Shown here: positions 18,101 to 24,176 of the stretch, piece after piece
How the letters are laid out: each line of letters opens with the position of its first letter
Numbering within the stretch: position 1 is the stretch's first letter
Notes under the pieces: generated by a model
What the model was told of the DNA's origin: nothing
What the model saw: the letters and a program-made list of their open reading frames with translations, nothing else
The model's database searches: none
Position numbers and translations under genes: made by a program
NCBI GenBank assembly: GCA_009917455.1
Contig: QZDS01000003.1
Coordinates: 225,112-289,111 of the forward strand
Length of the DNA: 64,000 bases
Reading direction: 5' to 3'
Origin: a bacterium 1xD8-48
GTDB lineage: Bacteria; Bacillota; Clostridia; Lachnospirales; Lachnospiraceae

Positions 18101-19938
18101 ATCCTGCCGCCTGTGACCTGCGCCTCCACTGTCCGGTATGGGGAAGCCGCTTTTACCTCGTTGCTTTCCACTGCCATGCTGTTAAAATACACTTTACAGC
18201 TATTATAAAAATAGTCATCCTCCGCTGTGCCGTTCACCGTTGTATTGATAACAAGCGTATATGTCTCCCCCTGATAAGCCATAGAACTGGCCAGATAGGA
18301 AGAAGAAAAGGTATATGTCACCTTATGGCTGTCCTTATCATAAGAAACCGTCCCGGCATTCAGCTTATTTCCCGCCGCATCCTCCAGCCATGCGGACACA
18401 TAATCGACCTCTGCCGGAAGTTTGTCAACAAACTTCAGCGCCGAATATTTGCTGACTGTCTCCACGCCCAGCGTATGCACTTTCTGGCTGACACGGTAAG
18501 TGATCTCCTGTCCTTCTTCTGTTTCTTCCAGAAATGTCACGCCGTTTTCCGTCTTATAAGGGTTTTCCGGCCTGGGGATTGCTATGGACGCGGAACTCGG
18601 AGAAATCCAGTACCCCGTATGGGTGTTGCACCCAAGATAAAAGGTATTCCCCGTCGCATACAGCGGTATGGAAACACTGTTTTTATAAAAAGTGGAACCG
18701 CCCAGATAGTCTGTAAAGTTATTGTTGCTGCCCCTGAAAGAAGGCACGCCGCTCACCCTTGTAACGGCTACATTGGTTGCACTTGCCGTATATCCGGTGG
18801 TGGTGCCGCTCAGGGGAGAAGCATATTCGCCGGTGTTCAGGCTGTTGAAGGTCATAAAAGAATTTCCGTCAAAGCGTATGGTCTCCTGCGTATCCACATA
18901 GAAATAATCCACTTTGACCTGCGCCCTTGATGCGCTCTCATTGCCTATGAACCACCACCCGTTATAAAAACTGGTCTCACAGTAATAGAGCGCCGAAAGG
19001 GAGCCTAATTCTGTAAATGTAACCCTTGCCCCTACCGCCTTATCGTTGTATGTACCGATATTGGCATAGGTGATCTGAACCACACTGGAATTTCTCAGGT
19101 TCGTGAACTGGGCCGTGCTTGCCCCTGTGTCCGCACCTCCGTATGAGGCTTTCCCCCAGGAAGCCCCTGACACGCTGTAACTGGAGGTGGTATTCTGCCG
19201 CCTGATCTTGAGGCCGTTGCCCTCCGTAAACTGCCCCAGGTCGATCTTTGAGATTTCCAGCGAAGCCGGGACTGAAGGGGAGGTATCAGGATAATAAATC
19301 TCAATCTCCTCCTGAAGAAGCGTCACATAAAACTGCTTCTTCATCGTGGAATCCGTCCCTTCCGCACGGTAGGTCACTTCATAGGTGATACGGTCTTTCA
19401 GGGAATCATAGGCAATACATACCCCCTGCCTGCCGTCCTCGATCAGCCTGATCTCCTCCGGTTCCCCGCTCACACGGCCTGCCTGCTCCACAAGGACATC
19501 CACCTCGTCCCCGTCAACCGTCGCCTGTATGCCGAATACTTCCGGGTCAACGGACATGCCAATGCTGCCGTATTCCACAAACATCTCTACCGGGGATTTC
19601 AGGGAATCCACTTCTGCGCCATCCTCATACCAGACCACAGCCGCAGGCGTCTCCGGTTCTGTCCCCGTTTCTCCCTCTGTACCGCCTTCCGGCGTTTCTT
19701 CCTGCCCGGAACCGGAGCCGGTATCTTCATCCCATACCTCTGTCCCTGCCCCTTCTGTCTCCGTCCCCTCATTCTCCGCACTGTCAGCGGGCTGTATATC
19801 TTCCGTACCCGCCGCGCCCATCTCCGCCGCATATACGGATATTCCCCCGATGCCGCCGGAGCCAATGAGCGTTGCTGCTGCCACCGCCGCCGCAAGCAGG
19901 CGGGGCAGGAATTTACTCAGTCTCTTTTTTTGTGCCAT
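15139..19938 (-). CDS. LPXTG-type cell-wall-anchored surface protein with DUF11-like repeats
   Basis: A 1,599-residue secreted protein. It has a signal peptide (basic KKRLSKF then a hydrophobic core ending SVYAAE), a Thr/Glu/Gly-rich linker, an N-terminal adhesin-like region to about residue 430, an isopeptide-type domain (QEITYRVSQKVHTLG, YTLVINTTVNG), and six consecutive DUF11-like beta repeats, each with a core such as VTYTITFRNPAEEEKVFTVTD and a Trp in the WK or WS position. A Ser/Lys-rich stalk precedes the sorting signal VPKTG, a hydrophobic helix and a basic tail (KVRKKDSRDE). The start at 19938 has AAAGGAG nearby. The sortase follows directly. A role in donor-recipient contact or host adhesion is inferred from its location in the transfer operon. 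Confidence 0.88.
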   Translation of the reverse strand: MAQKKRLSKFLPRLLAAAVAAATLIGSGGIGGISVYAAEMGAAGTEDIQPADSAENEGTETEGAGTEVWDEDTGSGSGQEETPEGGTEGETGTEPETPAAVVWYEDGAEVDSLKSPVEMFVEYGSIGMSVDPEVFGIQATVDGDEVDVLVEQAGRVSGEPEEIRLIEDGRQGVCIAYDSLKDRITYEVTYRAEGTDSTMKKQFYVTLLQEEIEIYYPDTSPSVPASLEISKIDLGQFTEGNGLKIRRQNTTSSYSVSGASWGKASYGGADTGASTAQFTNLRNSSVVQITYANIGTYNDKAVGARVTFTELGSLSALYYCETSFYNGWWFIGNESASRAQVKVDYFYVDTQETIRFDGNSFMTFNSLNTGEYASPLSGTTTGYTASATNVAVTRVSGVPSFRGSNNNFTDYLGGSTFYKNSVSIPLYATGNTFYLGCNTHTGYWISPSSASIAIPRPENPYKTENGVTFLEETEEGQEITYRVSQKVHTLGVETVSKYSALKFVDKLPAEVDYVSAWLEDAAGNKLNAGTVSYDKDSHKVTYTFSSSYLASSMAYQGETYTLVINTTVNGTAEDDYFYNSCKVYFNSMAVESNEVKAASPYRTVEAQVTGGRIGIYDADGNETVKGEEDIKVDDRVKFHHDRIVRYEPDEGYLLDTVTVDGKKVDITEYPSFYTFSDVTQNHKIVVSYVKPSMDKEVTIKDSGCLDNYSDGQVIDRAVIRDGDTVTYTISFENPTGAARTVEITDRVPVGMEVIADSIGNGGVYDAEAHTVSWKGTVVAYGRGAVSFDCKVEAAAQGEVLKNTGTVCFKAIPDSSEKDVPLSDVTNSPVLEDPVKSVWNTEGEDVTNKVINGEETVTYTITFRNPAEEEKVFTVTDEIPAEVSVAEGTVSDGGTVDGRTITWKMTLAAGEEKTVSFDAFVPSFDTEYTKIYNQAEVFVDWTQKVSISSDSVLDEKTPVYVLDKPFKAVLCVDGHDIGADGEGNSIQTVKQAGDILEYRITFQNPADDGREFTVTDALPENVEFVSADHEGSYETGTHTVTWKVDVKENTQETVSVKVKILKEAEDTILKNRAVVSVDFARKETNEVETPVIPTPEKDVFSKLGEPSINTYPVQIGENIIYTVSYKNPSDYGKTAVITDALPEDVGFVTASDGGVYDKDTHTVRWSMETGAHEEGTVSVEVKVLDSATGKTVENQAYVDMDEAHIGTEAENGDKKDEHTRNYVPAKYVLDADGRDINGENVAVGDIVAYKITYKNDSYTVRSIEINDILPAGVSFVDASDDGRVYSIVKGDNVRWCFDVEPDTEGFVTVRVKAGTELSGEAFANNAAVTVSDRETGQSKTATTNQVINYVLEELVKAVKSENGKKDLNGETVKSGTNLQYQITVKNTAVEERTFLITDEVPEGCSFVSAGNGGSCENGTVTWTVTLAGGESQTVTFLAQALKEAEGDCIQNVASVSGNDVTLTSNRVRTYVEKPDTLLDDIKGLIDSLPENKSSVVVNVDNSNKNEAAGGNSDEEVSSKKDSTGSSAEKTGISDASGKSGTAGKTSSKSGQASMSANVPKTGDDSNIGLWAVIAVLALIAGGVSAGYAVYKVRKKDSRDE

Positions 19939-19959
19939 AAATTCTCCTTTCTGGATCAC

Positions 19960-19988
19960 AAAAGCCGGCACCCTTATCTGATACCGGC
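19960..19988 (-). terminator. Terminator-like hairpin before the surface protein gene
   Basis: Minus-strand GCCGG with paired GTGCCGGC (stem of about 9 including wobble pairs) followed by TTTTGTG, ending only about 20 bases before the start codon of the surface protein. There is no room for a promoter between them. Confidence 0.55.
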
Positions 19989-20051
19989 CCTTTTTCTGCA
20001 CCTTTCTTTTTTCCGTCACAGGATGCTTCCGCATCTGTGCTTTTTACCGCA

Positions 20052-20513
20052 TCAGACGGCCATGCCCTGTGCCTGCCCACCCCACTTTGTCAGGACGACA
20101 GTTTCACCGTTCCCCAGAGTGTCCCACAGACTGTAAACCTTGTCTGCCATATCATCCGGGTCTGCATATACCTCGCTGCCCACCATCATAAACTCCCCCG
20201 GCCTTGCAAAAAGTTCCTGAAATGCTTTCTGCTGTCCAGGGTTAAGGGAAGCGAACAGGCAGCCTTCCTCCGGTATGCCGCACAGAAGGAATGTGCCGCT
20301 CACCACCCCTTTCCCTCCCGGTATACAGCGGTTAGGGGCAAGCCCGCCTGCATCCTCCCTGCTGATCATCAGTACCCTCTGCGGCAGGAAGCACCCCACC
20401 TGTGCCGTGCCCCCTAACGCTGCCTCCACAGCTTCCAGCGTGTTGTCAGGCAGGGCGGCGGGACGGGGAGCTTTCCCCGGCTCCACAATCAGAATGTCCA
20501 TGCTTTGCTTCAT
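20052..20513 (-). CDS. DUF3846 domain protein
   Basis: A 153-residue protein (MDILIVEPGKAPRPAALPD at the N-terminus, with LEAVEAALGGTAQVG and a conserved LCGIPEEGCLFASLNPGQ) belonging to the DUF3846 group commonly found between the replication and transfer genes in this ICE type. It has a strong ribosome binding site (AAAGGAGGACAACAAAAC, then ATG). There are no catalytic motifs and its function is unknown. Confidence 0.75.
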   Translation of the reverse strand: MKQSMDILIVEPGKAPRPAALPDNTLEAVEAALGGTAQVGCFLPQRVLMISREDAGGLAPNRCIPGGKGVVSGTFLLCGIPEEGCLFASLNPGQQKAFQELFARPGEFMMVGSEVYADPDDMADKVYSLWDTLGNGETVVLTKWGGQAQGMAV

Positions 20514-20609
20514 GTTTTGTTGTCCTCCTTTTAATTTTTTGTCTATGTGCAGCCCATGAAGGGCGTCACAGCAATGAAAGAATTACCAGCGGAAAAGAAA
20601 AACCAAAGA

Positions 20610-21563
20610 TTAACCGCCGCCGAATCCAACGGCCATATCGTGGCTTACAAGGCTTGCGTAATACTGGCTGATCGTCACAGGGGCATTGAACAGGGCAGAC
20701 AGCGTATAAGCCCGGATATTGCCCACCAGTGTCGTATTCCTGTCAAGGCAGTCCATGACATACTGGATATGCCCGCTGTCCAGCTTCAAAAAGCGGCTCT
20801 TTACGACCTCCGTACTCATATCCCCCTGGTTGATGCGTATGCTTTTCCGGCTGCTGCAACAGGTCTCTGCCATCAGTTCCACAAAACCGTCCAGACGTTC
20901 CTTGTCGTATGGATGGTCATGCAGGAGATAATCGTAATCAATGTTCTCTTTTATCAGTTCCCGGTAAGCATCCATCCGATCTATCCCATCCATCCCATAA
21001 CCAGCGGAAGAAAAGTTATCCACAGGAAAATCCCCGGCCTTTTCCGGATAGATTGATAGGTCAGTATCACTAAAATCAGTTTTATTTAAGTCAGTATTAT
21101 TAGTTTGTGATTTCCGCATTTCTTGAGTTGTGATTTTCACATCTCCTGAATTGTGATTTTCACAATTCTTGATTTGTGATTCCGGCTGCCCCGGATTTGC
21201 CCGGCAGATGAAATTTTTAACGTATATGACATTGGGTTTGCCAAGACCCCGGCGGACACGCTCAATCAATCCAACGCCCTTTGAACAGTCCAGTTCATTC
21301 AGCAGTTTGTTTGCCTTCTGCTCCGCGCATCCCAGCGTCTCCATCACATCGGCAATCGTGAAGATGATATACACACGCCCTTCCCCGTCAAGCCAGTTGT
21401 TCTTTACCGACAGCCCCATGCGGTCAAGCAAAAGCCCGTAAAGCACCTTCGCCTCCACCGACACCCCTTTAAAGAGCGGGTCTGTAAACAATATCTTTGG
21501 AATACGGTAAAAGGTGTACTGTTCCGCCTCATTCCCATAGTAATAATTCAGTTGTAACGGCAT
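20610..21563 (-). CDS. repA: Replication initiator RepA-like protein
   Basis: A 317-residue initiator of the RepA N-terminal type. MPLQLNYYYGNEAEQYTFYRIPK and LFTDPLFKGVSVEAKVLYGLLLDRM form the winged-helix N-terminal domain, followed by FTIADVMETLGCAEQKANKLLNEL. The C-terminal part (YRELIKENIDYDYLLHD, then FVELMAETCC) is the DUF6017-like domain. Such proteins support rolling or theta replication of ICEs and plasmids. The ATG at 21563 is preceded by AAGGAGG; the frame extends upstream but into terminator sequence. It is separated from parAB by two tandem terminators, so its transcription needs read-through or antitermination. Confidence 0.88.
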   Translation of the reverse strand: MPLQLNYYYGNEAEQYTFYRIPKILFTDPLFKGVSVEAKVLYGLLLDRMGLSVKNNWLDGEGRVYIIFTIADVMETLGCAEQKANKLLNELDCSKGVGLIERVRRGLGKPNVIYVKNFICRANPGQPESQIKNCENHNSGDVKITTQEMRKSQTNNTDLNKTDFSDTDLSIYPEKAGDFPVDNFSSAGYGMDGIDRMDAYRELIKENIDYDYLLHDHPYDKERLDGFVELMAETCCSSRKSIRINQGDMSTEVVKSRFLKLDSGHIQYVMDCLDRNTTLVGNIRAYTLSALFNAPVTISQYYASLVSHDMAVGFGGG

Positions 21564-21597
21564 CTTAGCTGCCTCCTTTTCCTTCATTTTCAGCGAC

Positions 21598-21633
21598 AAA
21601 AAAAGCCCCGGCAAAACAATTAGTCGCCGGGGC
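21598..21633 (-). terminator. Intrinsic terminator upstream of repA (second of two)
   Basis: Minus-strand stem GCCCCGGC/GCCGGGGC with loop GACTAATTGTTTT and a run of seven T. It ends about 35 bases before the repA start codon, and that gap is filled by the ribosome binding site. Confidence 0.85.
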
Positions 21634-21652
21634 ATGATCTGTCCGAAAACGC

Positions 21653-21694
21653 AAAAAAGCCGCCCGGTAACTGTCAGTCAGTCGCCGGACGGCT
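21653..21694 (-). terminator. Intrinsic terminator downstream of parB (first of two)
   Basis: Minus-strand stem AGCCGTCCGG/CCGGGCGGCT with a TTTTTT tail, starting 11 bases after the parB stop. Together with the next hairpin it forms a strong tandem terminator between parAB and repA. Confidence 0.85.
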
Positions 21695-21704
21695 TCTTTG
21701 CATT

Positions 21705-22604
21705 TCAGACATTTTGTGTTTTCCATGTTTCTAAAAGGGAGAAAATGACCTCCTCGATCTGTTTTGGCGTATATGTTTGTGGGAAATACTGTTTCAGTCT
21801 GTCATTTTTGAGCGTTACCTGCACTGGTACAGTCCGCTCCTCTGTTAAAATGGCATCCATTACATTCCTGTCCAGTTTCCCCTCCTGGCTGTACTTTTTC
21901 AGGCGTTTCGCCTGCTCCAGTGATGGTACGGCCTGCAATCCCTCCATAACCTCTACAAGTTCCTCCTGCTGCTCTCCTGCCAGATAGGACAGTTCCACCG
22001 CAGGGTTAAAGGGCAGCTTCTTATCGTCCACCATCTGGAGCAGGACAGGGAGAAGTTCCGTCAGGCGGATAAAACGGTGGATGTTCCGGGCGCTGTCATT
22101 GGAATTTTCACTCAGCGCATCCACGCTGTACTTCTCGCCAAGTTGTCGAGAAGTGTCCTTTACACCCTGATGCTTCAGCGCGTCCAGCTTCATCTTATAT
22201 GCCCATGCCTTTTCGCTGGGCAGAAGGTTTTCCCGCTGGATGTTGCTGTCTACCATGAACAGCGTTGCTTCATCATCATCCAACTTTCGCACGATCACCG
22301 GCATGGTTGTTTTCCCTGCCAGTTCCGAAGCCCTCTTACGCCTGTGCCCGGCGATCAGTTCATAGCCGCCCTCCGCACGGGGCCGCGCTATGCCGGGGAC
22401 AAGGACGCCATGTGCCTTTACACTCTCTACCGTGTCCTGCATGGTCTCGTCGTCCAGTACCTTAAACGGATGGTCTTTAAAAGGGAACAATTCTGTCAAC
22501 GGGATTTCCTGCACATTCCCGTCTCCTCCCGCCCCCGGAGGCTTGCTTCCTGAGAGCAAATCCTCATAGGTAGTCATCTGGATATTCTTTGCAACGCTTT
22601 TCAT
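21705..22604 (-). CDS. parB: ParB/Spo0J-type partition protein
   Basis: A 299-residue ParB-like protein. The N-terminal ParB/sulfiredoxin-type domain contains VPGIARPRAEGGYELIAGHRRKRA (GHRR motif, a CTP-binding signature in the family), followed by an HTH region (LGEKYSVDALSENSNDSARNIHRF) and a C-terminal dimerisation segment. It should bind a parS-like site on the element and act with ParA in its stable inheritance while extrachromosomal. It overlaps parA by 4 bases. A palindrome at 24080-24097 is one candidate binding site. Confidence 0.9.
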   Translation of the reverse strand: MKSVAKNIQMTTYEDLLSGSKPPGAGGDGNVQEIPLTELFPFKDHPFKVLDDETMQDTVESVKAHGVLVPGIARPRAEGGYELIAGHRRKRASELAGKTTMPVIVRKLDDDEATLFMVDSNIQRENLLPSEKAWAYKMKLDALKHQGVKDTSRQLGEKYSVDALSENSNDSARNIHRFIRLTELLPVLLQMVDDKKLPFNPAVELSYLAGEQQEELVEVMEGLQAVPSLEQAKRLKKYSQEGKLDRNVMDAILTEERTVPVQVTLKNDRLKQYFPQTYTPKQIEEVIFSLLETWKTQNV

Positions 22605-23389
22605 CCCCTTATCACCTCTTTCGTCAGTGCGGCATAAGCGGCTGCCACTTTACCGGAAGGGTCATGGAGATAGATGCTCTTTCCTGCCGCACTTGTTTCC
22701 GCCGCCCTCACAGAAAGGGGGATGATACTTTCAAATATCCGCAGTTTTCCGTCATAATTCGTGTGCAGAAGTTCCACAATATCCTTTGCATAATTTGTCC
22801 GCATATCCGCCATTGTTATCAATATCCCTGCTATGGAAAGGCGTGTGTTGATCTGCCGTTTTACTTTTGCAATCGTGCGGATAAGCTGCTCCAACCCTTT
22901 TATCGACAGGTACTGCGCCTGCACCGGGATTATGACCTGATCTGCCGCCGCAAGCGCATTGATGGTCAGCATACCAAGTGAGGGCATACAATCCAGAATA
23001 ATCGCATCATATTCCTCACGCATGGTATTCAGATACTGCCGCAGGATCGTCTCCCGGCTCATGGTATTGACCAGAGTAACCTCCATACCGGACAATTCTA
23101 TGTTCGCCGGGAGCAGGTCAACACCCTCCTCATGATGGAGAATCCCGCTTCCGGGCGGAAGCGGCTCGTCCATGATTATCCCGCTCAAAATAGTCGAGAG
23201 CGTGGTTTCCATCTGGTCGGGCTGCTGGTATCCCAGGCTGGCAGTCATTGACCCTTGACTGTCTACGTCCACCAGAAGGACACGCCTGCCCTCACGGGCA
23301 AGGCCGATCCCGATACTGATGGAACTCACTGTTTTTGCACAGCCTCCCTTTTGATTACATAAGCAATAGATTGTCGCACCCATACTCAC
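22601..23389 (-). CDS. parA: ParA/Soj family ATPase
   Basis: A 262-residue deviant Walker ATPase with KGGCAKT near residue 14 (usual form KGGxGKT; Ala replaces the second Gly), LLVDVDSQGSMTASLG (Walker A' and DxDxQ-type motif) and IILDCMPSLGMLTINAL (Walker B). It separates element copies together with ParB. A GTG at 23389 overlaps the preceding stop; an ATG two codons further in (23383) is an equally likely start. Downstream parB overlaps by 4 bases. Confidence 0.92.
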   Translation of the reverse strand: MSMGATIYCLCNQKGGCAKTVSSISIGIGLAREGRRVLLVDVDSQGSMTASLGYQQPDQMETTLSTILSGIIMDEPLPPGSGILHHEEGVDLLPANIELSGMEVTLVNTMSRETILRQYLNTMREEYDAIILDCMPSLGMLTINALAAADQVIIPVQAQYLSIKGLEQLIRTIAKVKRQINTRLSIAGILITMADMRTNYAKDIVELLHTNYDGKLRIFESIIPLSVRAAETSAAGKSIYLHDPSGKVAAAYAALTKEVIRG

Positions 23390-23832
23390 ACCGCCTCTCT
23401 CACCCGGACAGTCAAACCATCCATCCGTATGTCTTTATATCCCACCAGATAGTAGTCCCTGCCGTCATGCTCCACGCTCGTCCATACCCAATAGGGCACT
23501 TCCCGGTAATCATCTTTTATCAGTACCTCAATACCGCTTCCACTGGTATAATAATGCCCGCTCTTTGTCTCATATCTTCCGCTTCCGTTCTTGTGCAGAC
23601 GGCTCGTTTCCTTAACCGGACGTGAGAGGTATGCAATCCTCCGCTCCACATCCGAAAGTTTCTCCATGACCTCCCGGAGTTCTGACTGGAGGAAAAGCTG
23701 CTGCCCGTCCTCATAGTTGATATGTAATCCACTCAGATCATCATAATCTTCATAAGTGGAAAGTTTTAATATGCCCCTGATGCTCAAATTCAGTTTTTGG
23801 GCTTCCTTCAATAACATGTTTAAATCTGCCAT
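23386..23832 (-). CDS. DUF5348 domain protein, first gene of the element's leftward operon
   Basis: A 148-residue protein starting MADLNMLLKEAQKLNLSI, with a central YEDYDDLSGLHINYEDGQQ and a C-terminal KSGHYYTSGSGIEVLIKDDY segment typical of DUF5348 proteins. The ATG at 23832 follows AAGGAG. It overlaps the parA start, so the three genes are one unit. The function is unknown. The hairpin at 23876-23936 lies directly in its leader. Confidence 0.75.
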   Translation of the reverse strand: MADLNMLLKEAQKLNLSIRGILKLSTYEDYDDLSGLHINYEDGQQLFLQSELREVMEKLSDVERRIAYLSRPVKETSRLHKNGSGRYETKSGHYYTSGSGIEVLIKDDYREVPYWVWTSVEHDGRDYYLVGYKDIRMDGLTVRVREAV

Positions 23833-23862
23833 AAATTTTCTCCTTCTCATAGGCGTTTATCT

Positions 23863-24134
23863 CTGTTAAAATAAATAGGACTAAACCAGCTATGCAGATA
23901 CGGCGCTTGTCCGATGCAAAAGCTGATTTAGTCCTACCTAAACTTCAAATATTAAGTTATCACTCCTTTTTAGGGACACGTTTTACAACACCAAACGGCT
24001 TGGTGGTATATTAGTGTCAAGTTGCTTGATTTTCAGTTTTCTGGTTAAAAACGGGCCCGTCTTAATCCAATTTTGCTTGTTTTCGACATGTCGAAAAATT
24101 TTTCAAAGCAATTTTTTCATAGGACTAAATCAGC
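23863..24134 (-). promoter_or_regulatory. Three-copy repeat that can form alternative hairpins in the operon leader
   Basis: On the minus strand, in order: copy A GCTGATTTAGTCCTA (24134-24120), copy B TAGGACTAAATCAGCT (23936-23921) and copy C AGCTGGTTTAGTCCTA (23891-23876), the last followed by TTTATTTT. B can pair with A (15 perfect pairs) or with C (16 pairs, one a G-U). B-C is terminator-like, so A-B would be its antiterminator. The same repeats could instead be protein-binding sites for ParB or RepA. Confidence 0.5.
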
Positions 24135-24176
24135 GGAAACCCTTGATTTTACTGGCTCCTTGCTAACTTGACACTA
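24012..24176. repeat. 12-bp inverted repeat at the element/chromosome junction
   Basis: TAGTGTCAAGTT at 24012-24023 and AACTTGACACTA at 24165-24176 are perfect inverted copies. The outer copy overlaps the last codons of the S8 protease gene. They are probably recombinase arm or core sites at the right end of the conjugative element, but the left end is not in the window, so the exact att site cannot be fixed. Confidence 0.45.
24080..24097. promoter_or_regulatory. 18-bp perfect palindrome in the element head region
   Basis: TTTTCGACATGTCGAAAA is a perfect palindrome lying between repeat copies A and B. A second dyad centred on ACGGGCCCGT lies at about 24044-24069. Dyads of this kind beside parAB are candidates for a parS-like centromere or an operator. 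No homologous site is known to me. Confidence 0.4.

Noticed and set aside
17632..18930. Long plus-strand open frame of 432 codons opposite the surface protein gene
   Set aside because: It is antisense to a clear secreted repeat protein and has no recognisable domain; it arises from the biased codons of the opposite strand.
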